NCBI RefSeq assembly: GCF_002113025.1
Contig: NZ_NEJH01000006.1
Coordinates: 224,585 to 288,584, forward strand
DNA: 64,000 nucleotides
Direction of reading: 5' to 3'
Source: Pseudomonas sp. B28(2017)
GTDB taxonomy: Bacteria > Pseudomonadota > Gammaproteobacteria > Pseudomonadales > Pseudomonadaceae
Positions 33,604 to 41,543 of this stretch are shown here, piece by piece (position 1 is the stretch's first letter; every line of letters starts with the position of its first letter). The translations under genes and the position numbers were made by a program. Under the pieces are notes generated by a model that saw nothing but the letters and a program-made list of their open reading frames with translations, was not told where the DNA came from and ran no database searches.

Positions 33604-34559
33604 TCGCCGTGGAAACCTTTGGCGAGGGTTGCCACGGCCAGCACATTGTCGATACCCGGCGTGGCCTGCACGTAAGGGATGACGATGAAGCGCTGGTTCC
33701 TGATCGCGTCCACCGATTGCAGCGCCCTGTTTTTCAGCAGGAACCGGATCTTCTGTTCGGCGGTGATTTCGCTGTAGTCGACGATCACGATCACCTGCGG
33801 ATTGCGCTCGACCACGGTCTCCCAATTGACCCGGGTCCAGCTCGCGTCGACGTCATCGAGGATGTTGCGCCCGCCAGCGGCGTCGATCAGCGCTTGCGGC
33901 ATGCCGAGGCGACCGGACGTCATGGCGCGGTCTTCGCCGCTGTCGTAGAGGAAAACCCGGGGTTTTTCCGCCGGCAGGTCTTTGCCGATCTCAGCGACCT
34001 GATTCTGCATGTCGGTGATGAGCGCGTTGGCGCGATCCTGCACGTCGAAGATTTTGCCGAGGTTGCGCAGGTCGTTGTAAGTGTCTTCCAGGGTCGCGGC
34101 AGGGCGCTTCATCACGAAGGCGCAGGACTCGGTCAGTTCATACACATTGATGCCCAGCGGTTGCAGGGTTTGCGGCGTGAGATCGCCACCGACGCGCATG
34201 CCGTAGTCCCAACCGGCGAAGAGGAAATCGACGTTGGCATCGAGCAGGGTTTCCACCGACGGGTACTTGGCCGCCAGCTCCGGCAGGCCTTCGAGAATGG
34301 TCTGCATTTGGGGCGTCACGGCCTTCCAGCCACTGATGCCGCTGTAACCGGCCATCCGTGGCTTGAGGTCGAGGGCGAGCATCATCTGGGTCATGTTGAT
34401 GTCGTGGCTAAGGGCGTGTTGCGGGGCCTGCTTGAAGGTCACTTCGCGGTTGCAGCTTTTGATCGTCAGCGGGTAATGGGTGGCTTCGGCCAATGCCTGG
34501 ACGCTGCCCAGCAGCATTGCGAGAGAGAGGCCGGAGCGCAGCAGGGGACGCAAAGTCAT
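33600..34559 (-). CDS. Periplasmic metal-chelate/corrinoid-type ABC substrate-binding protein
   Basis: 319 residues with a signal peptide (MTLRPLLRSGLSLAMLLGSVQALA) and a class III (BtuF/FepB-like) two-lobe fold: ALSHDINMTQMMLALDLKPRMAGYSGI, YPSVETLLDANVDFLFAGWDYGMRVGG, and WTRVNWETVVERNPQVIVIVDY. It would bind a metal complex delivered by an outer-membrane receptor and pass it to the FecCD-type permease. Two Cys (SCNREV and ESCAFV) are present. It overlaps the permease gene and follows the ATPase by 11 bp. Confidence 0.88.
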   Translation of the reverse strand: MTLRPLLRSGLSLAMLLGSVQALAEATHYPLTIKSCNREVTFKQAPQHALSHDINMTQMMLALDLKPRMAGYSGISGWKAVTPQMQTILEGLPELAAKYPSVETLLDANVDFLFAGWDYGMRVGGDLTPQTLQPLGINVYELTESCAFVMKRPAATLEDTYNDLRNLGKIFDVQDRANALITDMQNQVAEIGKDLPAEKPRVFLYDSGEDRAMTSGRLGMPQALIDAAGGRNILDDVDASWTRVNWETVVERNPQVIVIVDYSEITAEQKIRFLLKNRALQSVDAIRNQRFIVIPYVQATPGIDNVLAVATLAKGFHGE

Positions 34560-34570
34560 GGTTGGGTTAT

Positions 34571-35344
34571 CTAGGTGATTCGTGGGTAGCCGTGCAGCGG
34601 ATGTTCATCGATCAGCGCTTCGACGCCAAACACATTGCGTAGCAGCGCTGCCGTCAGGACTTCTTTCGGCGTGCCGCTGGCAACGATACGACCATGGTTG
34701 ATCACGTACAGCCGATCACAGAAAGCCGCAGCCAGGTTGAGGTCGTGAATGCTCGCCAGGGTGCCGATGTTCAAGCGCTTGACCAACTGCAAAAGCTCAA
34801 GCTGATATCGCGGGTCGAGGTGGTTGGTCGGCTCGTCGAGGATCAGCAACTGTGGTTGCTGGGCCAGGGCGCGAGCGAGGATGACCCGCTGTTTTTCGCC
34901 ACCGGAGAGGGAGGCGAACCTGTGGTCTTCGAAGCCTTTGAGACCGACCGACACCAAGGCCTGGTTGATGAGGTTCGAGTCTTCAAGCGTGTCGCCATCG
35001 AACAAGCCTTTGTGCGGCGTGCGGCCCATGGCAACCACCTCCAGGGCGGTCAGGCCGAAGGCATCAGGGAACTCCTGCAACACCACGGCGATGCGTTGCG
35101 CGCACCAACGCGAGGATTGCTTCCAGACATTCTGGTGATCGAGCCTGACCTCGCCGTGCTCCGGTTTGCTGAAGCGCCAGGCACAACGCAACAGGCTGGT
35201 CTTGCCGCTGCCGTTAGGGCCGATCAGCCCGACGAACTCACCGGCGGCCACGTGCAGAGAGGCATCACGCAGCTGGAATTGGTGATGGCAATGGCTGTGA
35301 CCCAGTGGGGACCAGGTGAGGTTTGTCAGATTCAGCGAGGTCAT
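34571..35344 (-). CDS. ABC transporter ATP-binding protein, FecE/BtuD type
   Basis: 257 residues: Walker A GPNGSGKTS, Q-loop VLQEFPDAFGLTALEVVAMGRTPHKG, signature LSGGEKQRVILARAL, Walker B LLILDEPTNHLD and H-loop ASIHDLNLAAAF. The VVAMGRTPH segment is characteristic of siderophore/B12 ATPases. The start at 35344 gives MTSLNLTNLTWSPLG; a longer open frame passes through a REP and is rejected. A His-rich patch (GHSHCHHQF) near residue 15 is unusual. Confidence 0.9.
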   Translation of the reverse strand: MTSLNLTNLTWSPLGHSHCHHQFQLRDASLHVAAGEFVGLIGPNGSGKTSLLRCAWRFSKPEHGEVRLDHQNVWKQSSRWCAQRIAVVLQEFPDAFGLTALEVVAMGRTPHKGLFDGDTLEDSNLINQALVSVGLKGFEDHRFASLSGGEKQRVILARALAQQPQLLILDEPTNHLDPRYQLELLQLVKRLNIGTLASIHDLNLAAAFCDRLYVINHGRIVASGTPKEVLTAALLRNVFGVEALIDEHPLHGYPRIT

Positions 35345-35371
35345 GCAGTAACTCTTGAGGTGATGCTGATG

Positions 35372-35444
35372 GCCCCTTCGCGGGCTTGCCCGCTCCCACA
35401 GCAATTGCGCAAATCCTGTGTGAGTGGGCTTGCCCGCGAAGGGG
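35372..35444. repeat. REP pair upstream of the ABC operon
   Basis: CCCCTTCGCGGGCTTGCCCG-type REP at 35374-35400 and its imperfect inverted partner at 35417-35444; a GGGCTTGCCCG-centred variant of the local REP family. Confidence 0.75.
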
Positions 35445-35524
35445 CCCGAAAGGACACCCTGAATGCGAGAGGGAGACGCGCGGGGGAGTTTACAGCCCAT
35501 TGAGCCCCACGCATCTCGCCTGTT

Positions 35525-36904
35525 TCATGATGAAGATGAGGCGCTTTCAGTCGGTCGGGTAAAACGCGACAGCAGCAGGCGATCCAGCACCCACACAGCC
35601 ACCAGCGAAGCACCCACCAACGGGAAGGCCGCCGCCAGGGCGAACATGATCACCATCGCGGTTTTCCATTTCGGCAGATCGTGACGCAGCGGCGGAACGC
35701 CGAGTTTTCCTTGTGGGCGACGTTTCCACCAGATCACCACACCGCTGACGGCACTGAGAAAAATCATCAGGCAGATCAGCAGCACGATGATCTGATTGAA
35801 CACGCCGAACATCTTGCCTTCGTGCAGCATCACGCCGATTTCCGTGGCGCGGGCGACAGTGCCGTAGTGCTCGAAACGAACATCAGCCAGGACCTTGCCG
35901 CTGTACTGATCGACATGCAGGGTGGCGTCGTTGCGCGGGTCATCGGCGAACACCGAGATGGTGAACACGCCGGTTGTGGATTTCGGCAAGGTGATGCTGT
36001 AACCCGGCTCGACCTTGCTCTGCGTGGCGATGTCTTGTACGTCTTGCAGGCTGATGGTCGGCGCCGCCGGACCGGCGTGTGCACCGTCGTGGGCCATGTG
36101 TTCGGCGTGGTCGCCGGACATCGGCATCGGCGTGTTTTCCATGGCCCATGGCACGGTCTGGCGCGTGACGCTGTTGAGGCTGCGTGCCTCGACGTCGGAC
36201 TTCGGCACGTCATCCCACATCGCGGCAGGGAACACGTTCCACACACCTGCAAATTTTTCGCCCCAGAACCCGGTCCAGGTCATGCCGCTGAGCAGCATCA
36301 CCAACAGCAGGGACGCGCCCCAGAACCCGGTGACCGCGTGCAGGTCACGCCACAATACGCGACCACGGCTGTTCAGGCGCGGCCACAAAATGCCCGCCGC
36401 CTGACCGCGCGGCCACCACAGGAAAATGCCGGACACCACCAGTACCACGCCCCAACCGGCGGCCAGTTCGATCAGCCGATCGCCAACGGTGCCGATCATC
36501 AATTCGCCGTGAATCGCCCGCGCGATGGCTTGCAGGTTCTTCTTGGCGTCTTGCTCACCAAGGATGTCGCCGTGGTACGGGTCGACGAATACATTCAGCT
36601 CCTTGCCGCTGTCGATCACGACAAACTGAGCGCTGCGTTCGGCATTCACCGGTGGCAGGTATTGCTTGATCGTGCCTTGTGGATAAGCGTCCTTCACCCG
36701 GTTGAGCAGGTCGTCGGCCGCCAGGGTGTGATGACCGGCGGGGACGTTGAGCCAGCTGCTGTACATCAGCGAGTCGAGTTGCGGTTTGAACAGGTAAATG
36801 GTGCCGGTCAGGGCCAGCATCACCATGAAGGGCGCCACGAACAATCCGGCATAGAAATGCCAGCGCCAGGCCAGGTTGTAGAAATTCACTTTGGGCTGTT
36901 TCAT
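35525..36904 (-). CDS. PepSY-associated membrane protein with Met/His-rich loop
   Basis: 459 residues with four transmembrane helices in the PepSY_TM arrangement (WRWHFYAGLFVAPFMVMLALTGTIYLF; LIELAAGWGVVLVVSGIFLWWPR; DLHAVTGFWGASLLLVMLLSGMTWTGFWG; and two near the C terminus). Conserved His in the helices (WHFYAG, DLHAVTG, LHEG) could bind haem, as proposed for PepSY ferric or cupric reductases. At about residues 255-277 the periplasmic loop reads PMPMSGDHAEHMAHDGAHAG, a plausible copper-binding segment. The gene is next to oprC on the same strand, so a role in copper reduction or import is likely (inference). Start at 36904 chosen for MKQPKVNFYNLAWRWHF. Confidence 0.85.
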   Translation of the reverse strand: MKQPKVNFYNLAWRWHFYAGLFVAPFMVMLALTGTIYLFKPQLDSLMYSSWLNVPAGHHTLAADDLLNRVKDAYPQGTIKQYLPPVNAERSAQFVVIDSGKELNVFVDPYHGDILGEQDAKKNLQAIARAIHGELMIGTVGDRLIELAAGWGVVLVVSGIFLWWPRGQAAGILWPRLNSRGRVLWRDLHAVTGFWGASLLLVMLLSGMTWTGFWGEKFAGVWNVFPAAMWDDVPKSDVEARSLNSVTRQTVPWAMENTPMPMSGDHAEHMAHDGAHAGPAAPTISLQDVQDIATQSKVEPGYSITLPKSTTGVFTISVFADDPRNDATLHVDQYSGKVLADVRFEHYGTVARATEIGVMLHEGKMFGVFNQIIVLLICLMIFLSAVSGVVIWWKRRPQGKLGVPPLRHDLPKWKTAMVIMFALAAAFPLVGASLVAVWVLDRLLLSRFTRPTESASSSS

Positions 36905-36965
36905 CACGTGTGCTCCGCTTGGCTTGGATCTTTTTGGTTGTTTGTTTGCGGTTGCTGCGCAACCG

Positions 36966-37012
36966 ATCGCGAGCAAGCTCGCTCCTGCAGAGGAGCGGGC
37001 TTGCCCGCGATG
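36966..37012. repeat. REP pair between oprC and the PepSY gene
   Basis: ATCGCGAGCAAGCTCGCTCC (36966-36988) and GGAGCGGGCTTGCCCGCGAT (36992-37011), nearly abutting inverted REPs. Confidence 0.8.
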
Positions 37013-37015
37013 CTC

Positions 37016-39133
37016 TTAAAAGCTCATGTCCACCTTGGTCCAGAGCGTGCGCCCTGGTTCCTTGATGGCTTGCGGGTCATTGGCGGGGAAGCCGAAACCG
37101 GCGTTGCCGGCCAGGTTCAAGTGCTCGGCGTAAGCCTTGCCGAACAGGTTGTCGACGCCGCTACTGACTTTCCAGTTGCTGTTGATCCGATAGGCACCGT
37201 TGAGGGAAAACACGCCGAACCCTGGCGTCTTGTCGAAGTCCTTGCCGACCACGTTGCCTTTGTTCAGGTCGATGCGGTTTTGCGCGGCAACCACTCTCCA
37301 GAGTGCCCCGGCGCTCCAGTTGTCTTCGCTGTAGGTCAGGCCGAAACGGGCATCCAGCGGCGGCATTTGCGGCAACGCAGTGTCATCGCTGCTGTTCTTG
37401 CCCCAGGCGTAGGCCAGGGTCGCGTCGGCTTTCCAGTTTTCGGTGAAGTTGTAAGCGGCACCCAGTTCGCCGCCCATGATTCGCGCGTCGATGTTCTCGG
37501 CTTGCGAGGTCATGCCCATCATCCCGGGCGTGTAGTTGAACAGGATGTAGTCGCGCACCTGCCCGACGTAGCCGGAGGCCCAGGCCTCAAGTACTTCGGT
37601 CTTGTACTGCAGGCCGAAATCGAGCTGGGTGGTTTTTTCCGGTTTGATCGAGTCGAAGGCATTTACCGAACCGGCGGGGCCGAACTTGGGTGAAAACAGC
37701 TCCCAATAATCCGGGAACCGCTGGGTGTGACCGAGGCCGGCATACACGGTGGTCGGGCTGTCGGCCAGGTCGTGCTCATAGCGGATGAAACCGCTCGGCA
37801 GGGTATCGGCGCGGGTGTCGTCGGCGGTCGGATTCGGGCGAGTCATCATTCCCGATCCGATGGTCTGCCGATAGTCCTTGGCCGAAGCACGGTCCAGGCG
37901 TGCGCCGCTGATCAGGCGGTCACGGTCGGCGGCGTACCAGGTCAGTTCGCCGAAAACGCCGTAGTTGTGGAAGTCGGCATCCTTGGTGTACGGCAGGTCT
38001 TTGTAGGTGTCGACGCCCATGGCGCTGCGCTGGCGATGCTCGTTGGTCTGCGCGTCGATGCCGCTGATCAGTTGTACATCGGCCCAGCTCCAGGTGGCCT
38101 TGAGCCGTGCGCCGAGGGTGCGACGGTCGACGTTGGAGGCCATGGGGCCGGCCATCATCCCGGTGCCGGATGGCGTGCGCAGGGTGTAGTTGTCCATCAC
38201 GTGGTCGGCGTAGTTGTAGTAGACCTGCGCTTCGACCTTATCCAGCACCTCGCCGATATTGGACTGCTCAAAACGCAGGCCGAGGCTTTCGCGCAGGAAC
38301 TGCGAACCGTCCATGCCGCGCCCGGCGTATCGGGCTTCACCATCACCACGGCCGGCGGTCAGTTCCAGCAGGGTGTCGGCGGTCGGCGTCCAGCCTAGCG
38401 CCACATCACCGTTCCATTTTTCATAGCGCGACGCCACTGTGTCGTTGTTGCCGTCCTGGTAGTCGTCGGAGTGTGCGGTGTTGCCGATGACCCGCACGTA
38501 ACCCGACTGACCACCGGCTGCGGCGTCCACCAGTTTGTCGAAGCGGCCGTAGGAGCCGGCCAGCACACTGGCATTGACCCGTGTGCCGAGTTCGCCGAAG
38601 TGCTCCGGTTCGCGGTCGAACAGGATAGTGCCGGCCGAAGAACCCGGACCCCATAGCACGGTTTGCGGGCCTTTGATTACGGTGAGTTTGTCGTAGGTTT
38701 CCGGCGAGATGTAGGAGGTCGGAGCGTCCATCCGGCCCGGGCAAGCTCCGAGCATCATGCTGCCGTTGGTGAGAATGTTCAGCCGCGAACCGAACATGCC
38801 ACGCAGCACCGGGTCGCCATTGGTACCGCCATTGCGCACCAGGGCGAAGCCCGGGATGGTTTTCAGGTAGTCGGCGCCGTCGCTGGCCGGCACCGGTTGG
38901 CGCGGGTCCTTGGGGTTGGTGACGATGGTCAATGGTGAACTGGGCGCCACGGCGGTAATCACCGTCGGGCTCAGTTCTTCACTTTGACCGGCATGCTCAT
39001 CGGCCAGCGCAGAAGGTGCCAGCAAAGCACCGCACAGGATGGCGGTGGCGTGCCTGAAACGAACGGCGGATTCGTTCACGGCAAAAGAGGCTTGGGCAGG
39101 GCTCAAGCACGGGACAGCAGAAAACCTGGACAT
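37016..39133 (-). CDS. oprC: TonB-dependent copper receptor OprC
   Basis: 705-residue outer-membrane TonB-dependent transporter: signal region ending near LLAPSALADEH, plug domain (VRNGGTNGDPVLRGMFGSRL, VIKGPQTVLWGPGSSAGTILFDRE) and a 22-strand barrel ending in the classical aromatic C terminus (LWTKVDMSF). The copper signature of OprC, CxxxM plus HxM, is present as CPGRM (C131, M135) and HVM (H311, M313). It imports copper from outside the cell. Start at 39133 is favoured by a GGAA site; 39145 is also possible. It is flanked by DUF2946/PCuAC genes upstream and the PepSY gene downstream. Confidence 0.94.
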   Translation of the reverse strand: MSRFSAVPCLSPAQASFAVNESAVRFRHATAILCGALLAPSALADEHAGQSEELSPTVITAVAPSSPLTIVTNPKDPRQPVPASDGADYLKTIPGFALVRNGGTNGDPVLRGMFGSRLNILTNGSMMLGACPGRMDAPTSYISPETYDKLTVIKGPQTVLWGPGSSAGTILFDREPEHFGELGTRVNASVLAGSYGRFDKLVDAAAGGQSGYVRVIGNTAHSDDYQDGNNDTVASRYEKWNGDVALGWTPTADTLLELTAGRGDGEARYAGRGMDGSQFLRESLGLRFEQSNIGEVLDKVEAQVYYNYADHVMDNYTLRTPSGTGMMAGPMASNVDRRTLGARLKATWSWADVQLISGIDAQTNEHRQRSAMGVDTYKDLPYTKDADFHNYGVFGELTWYAADRDRLISGARLDRASAKDYRQTIGSGMMTRPNPTADDTRADTLPSGFIRYEHDLADSPTTVYAGLGHTQRFPDYWELFSPKFGPAGSVNAFDSIKPEKTTQLDFGLQYKTEVLEAWASGYVGQVRDYILFNYTPGMMGMTSQAENIDARIMGGELGAAYNFTENWKADATLAYAWGKNSSDDTALPQMPPLDARFGLTYSEDNWSAGALWRVVAAQNRIDLNKGNVVGKDFDKTPGFGVFSLNGAYRINSNWKVSSGVDNLFGKAYAEHLNLAGNAGFGFPANDPQAIKEPGRTLWTKVDMSF

Positions 39134-39186
39134 GAAAATTTCCATCGAACAGTCGTAAACGACACGGCCGGCAGCCTGAAGCTGTC

Positions 39187-39279
39187 CCTGTGGGAACGAG
39201 CCTGCTCGCGAAAGCGGTGTGCCAGACGACATCTCGTTGACTGACACTCCCTCTTCGCGAGCAGGCTCGCTCCCACAGG
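39187..39279. repeat. REP pair upstream of oprC
   Basis: CTGTGGGAACGAGCCTGCTC (39188-39213) and inverted CTTCGCGAGCAGGCTCGCTC (39252-39279), between oprC and the DUF2946 gene. Confidence 0.8.
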
Positions 39280-39324
39280 TTGCTTTGGCTGTCTTGCGGA
39301 CCGTGTGAAATCAGAAGTGAGTGT

Positions 39325-39723
39325 TTACGTGACGACGGGCGGGGCGCGGGTGCGGGCGCCGGGAAAGTAGGTTTGCCGGGCATGGCCCTGGCGCGCAGAG
39401 GGTGTAGTGAAGGTGTTGACGGGGGGAATGACGAAGTTGGCGAAGGACACGCCACCGGTCAGCGCCGGGCAATTGAACAGCAGGCTGCAATAGCCGCACT
39501 TTTCCCACAGCACATGGTGCCCCGAGGCAGGCGGGCAGTGCTCGGCGGTGGCTTGCGCGCCATGGTCGGCGTGCTCCATCGCCGACATGTCCATGCTCAT
39601 ACCCGCAGGCATGCTCATCGACATGGCGCGCGAATCCATCGGCATCGACTGAGAAATCAGCGGACCGATAAAGATCATTAGCATGGCGAACAGGCTGATC
39701 CAGCTGCCGCGTGTCAGGTTCAT
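39325..39723 (-). CDS. DUF2946 family protein, Met/His/Cys-rich
   Basis: 132 residues from MNLTRGSWISLFAML (39723); an in-frame ATG at 39768 would add 15 residues. A signal/anchor helix is followed by a Met/His-rich stretch (MPMDSRAMSMSMPAGMSMDM, then AMEHADHG) and CPPASGHHVLWEKCGYCSLLFNCP, i.e. DUF2946 with conserved Cys. The composition is that of a copper-binding periplasmic protein; function is otherwise unknown. It lies between the PCu(A)C chaperone and oprC on the same strand. Confidence 0.8.
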   Translation of the reverse strand: MNLTRGSWISLFAMLMIFIGPLISQSMPMDSRAMSMSMPAGMSMDMSAMEHADHGAQATAEHCPPASGHHVLWEKCGYCSLLFNCPALTGGVSFANFVIPPVNTFTTPSARQGHARQTYFPGARTRAPPVVT

Positions 39724-39789
39724 AGCCTGATTTTGCGACCTGGATGACCTGGCGCTAAGCGAGCGCATGGGCGTTTTCAGCTCAGGCGA

Positions 39790-40269
39790 TTACGGCGTGT
39801 GCACGTGCGCCTGCAGGCTGTCCGGCGCCTGTTTCTGTACCGCAACTTCGACCGTCACGTCACCGGACTTCTCGAAGTGCAGCGTCATGGGGAAGCGCTT
39901 GCCGTCAACCAGCAGGCTGCGGTCCTTGAGGCCCAGCAACATCACGTGATAGGCCATCGGTGCGAAAGTGACCTCGCCGCCGGCGGGCACTTCCACGCTC
40001 GGTACGTGCTGCATTTTCATCACGTCGCCTTGCATCACGTGTTCGTGCAATTGCGCTTCGCCCGCAATGGGCGTGTCGACGCTGAGCAGTCGGTCGGCGC
40101 TCTTGCCTTCATTGTTGATCACGAAATACGCCGCAACGGTGGGCGCATTGGGCGGCAACTCCTGGGACCACGGATGAGCGATTTCCAGTTCGCCGACCTT
40201 GTATTCGTGGGCATTGGCAAAGCAGGCTGGCAGCAGCAACGCGGCCAGAACGATGAGTTTGTTCAACAT
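39790..40269 (-). CDS. PCu(A)C-family periplasmic copper chaperone
   Basis: 159 residues with a signal peptide (MLNKLIVLAALLLPACFANA). The copper site H(M)X10MX21HXM is recognisable in LHEHVMQGDVMKMQHV followed by APMAYHVMLLGL. PCu(A)C proteins carry Cu(I) to the CuA centre of cytochrome oxidase or act in periplasmic copper handling. The start at 40269 is set by the signal peptide. The gene is 66 bp upstream of the DUF2946/oprC genes and 47 bp after the second DUF2946 gene. Confidence 0.92.
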   Translation of the reverse strand: MLNKLIVLAALLLPACFANAHEYKVGELEIAHPWSQELPPNAPTVAAYFVINNEGKSADRLLSVDTPIAGEAQLHEHVMQGDVMKMQHVPSVEVPAGGEVTFAPMAYHVMLLGLKDRSLLVDGKRFPMTLHFEKSGDVTVEVAVQKQAPDSLQAHVHTP

Positions 40270-40316
40270 GGCAGTTCTCCGGAACGATTTGAGACGCAGG
40301 TCAATTGCGAAAAAAA

Positions 40317-40715
40317 TCACACCAGAGGGGATGCGCGGGGGTTGAGACTCGGCCATTGCTGGCGCGGTGACGGGCTTTCGAGAGAGGTCGCAGGCAGGCT
40401 TCGGTTGGACTCGAAGTGCGCGAAATACAGCTGTGGCGTGTGCCCCGGCAATGCCACCAACGGCGCAGAACCCGAGCAGCACCAGCAATGCTGCATGTTG
40501 GAATGATTGTCGCCTTGCGGGGCTTTCTGTTCCAGGTCACCGATGGCAATCGCCACCATCCTGGTGCCGCTGGAGCTGCAGAAACTGCCCCACAACAACT
40601 GTTCGGCCGGCGACTTCACCGTTTGCGCCATCGCTCCGGACATCGGCATGGCGAGCATGTTGAACAGCACTGCGAAGCAGGCTATCCAGGCAATTGCGAG
40701 CCGTTGTCGGGACAT
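40317..40715 (-). CDS. DUF2946 family protein
   Basis: 132 residues. An N-terminal signal/anchor (IAWIACFAVLFNMLAMPMSGAMA) and conserved residues LLWGSFCSSSG and NMQHCWCCSGSAP match DUF2946. The Cys cluster and Met-rich lead suggest metal binding. It is the first gene of the apparent copper-acquisition string DUF2946-PCuAC-DUF2946-oprC-PepSY; no promoter was identified in the 109-bp gap upstream. Confidence 0.8.
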   Translation of the reverse strand: MSRQRLAIAWIACFAVLFNMLAMPMSGAMAQTVKSPAEQLLWGSFCSSSGTRMVAIAIGDLEQKAPQGDNHSNMQHCWCCSGSAPLVALPGHTPQLYFAHFESNRSLPATSLESPSPRQQWPSLNPRASPLV

Positions 40716-40824
40716 GGGACAAATCCGTTTGGGTGGGCGATCAGGCGCGGGCTATTTAGCCTGATCAGGGCCGATAAGTAAAAAGGCGGCGTGCGGTGTG
40801 GTGTCGCAGCAAAAAGACATTAGC

Positions 40825-41148
40825 TCAGTGCGCACGTACTGCATGTACCTGTATTTCCACTCCAAGCGTAGCGCGAATTACGGCGAATATTGCAGCCAGG
40901 TTGTCCATGCTTGGGTTGCCTTTGGCGGACAACATTCGATGGAGGCTTTTGCTGGGCTTTGCCGTTTCCTTTGCCAACTCTTCAAAACCAACGGTGGCGT
41001 TGATGAGGTCGCGCAGGATAATCCGGGCCATTTCAGGTTCGCCGTTAAGAAACAGAGTAGCAGCCTCATCCAGCAGTGCCTGGGCGAACTCGGGATCACG
41101 TTGGGCACGCTCGGCAATGGTGTGTTTGTAGCTTCGGGTGAGCGCCAT
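40825..41148 (-). CDS. HigA/COG3636-type antitoxin
   Basis: 107 residues of the putative addiction-module antidote family (XRE-like HTH): FEELAKETAKPSKSLHRMLSAKGNPSMDNLAAIFAVIRATLG. It would bind and neutralise a HigB/RelE-type toxin and repress its own operon. The toxin reading frame immediately upstream ends 4 bp before this ATG but is frameshifted, so the antitoxin may be an orphan. Confidence 0.87.
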   Translation of the reverse strand: MALTRSYKHTIAERAQRDPEFAQALLDEAATLFLNGEPEMARIILRDLINATVGFEELAKETAKPSKSLHRMLSAKGNPSMDNLAAIFAVIRATLGVEIQVHAVRAH

Positions 41149-41152
41149 GACG

Positions 41153-41487
41153 TTATCTCCGGTGCCGTTCAGTCTTTTTTCGGGATCGAAACTCGGCTAT
41201 CAGTACTTTCGCTTGTTTGATGTCAGTTTTTTGTGTGGACTTGTCACCGCCACCAAAAAGAATGATCAGGTGTTTCCCTTCTTGAACGAGATAGATTCTA
41301 TAGCCCGGGCCCAATTTATCCGGTACTCGCCGAGCCCGTCGAACCACTTGATGTTTGATGTGTTTCCTAACTCAAGGCGCAGCAGCGCGGTTGATACCTT
41401 AAGCGCTGCCTGCGCATTCAAGTTGGAAAACCAGCGACCAAAAGGGCTGGTTTCGTTGTCCTGTATGTATTCTTCGAGTGTGATCAC
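41153..41487 (-). pseudogene. RelE/HigB-type toxin gene interrupted by a frameshift
   Basis: From 41487 the frame reads MITLEEYIQDNETSPFGRWF ... KWFDGLGEYRIN, then loses homology; after a one-base shift near 41300-41312 (in the CCCGGGCCCAATTT stretch) the next frame continues GPGYRIYLVQEGKHLIILFGGGDKSTQKTDI to the stop at 41153. Joined, they form a normal ~110-residue Gp49-like RelE toxin (EYRID-GPGYRIY motif). The break is a single missing base, so it may be a genuine inactivation, a recoding site or a sequencing error. Confidence 0.8.
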
Positions 41488-41543
41488 AGGCGGCCCTGAT
41501 GGTAACTAATAGGTTACTTATCATGCAAGCCAATGATCCTGAC

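Noticed and set aside
35681..37693. 670-codon open frame antisense to the PepSY gene and oprC
   Set aside because: Runs across two real genes and a REP pair; no motif, no start context.
39146..39247. N-terminal extension of oprC starting at 39247
   Set aside because: The extra residues are translated REP sequence and precede the true signal region.
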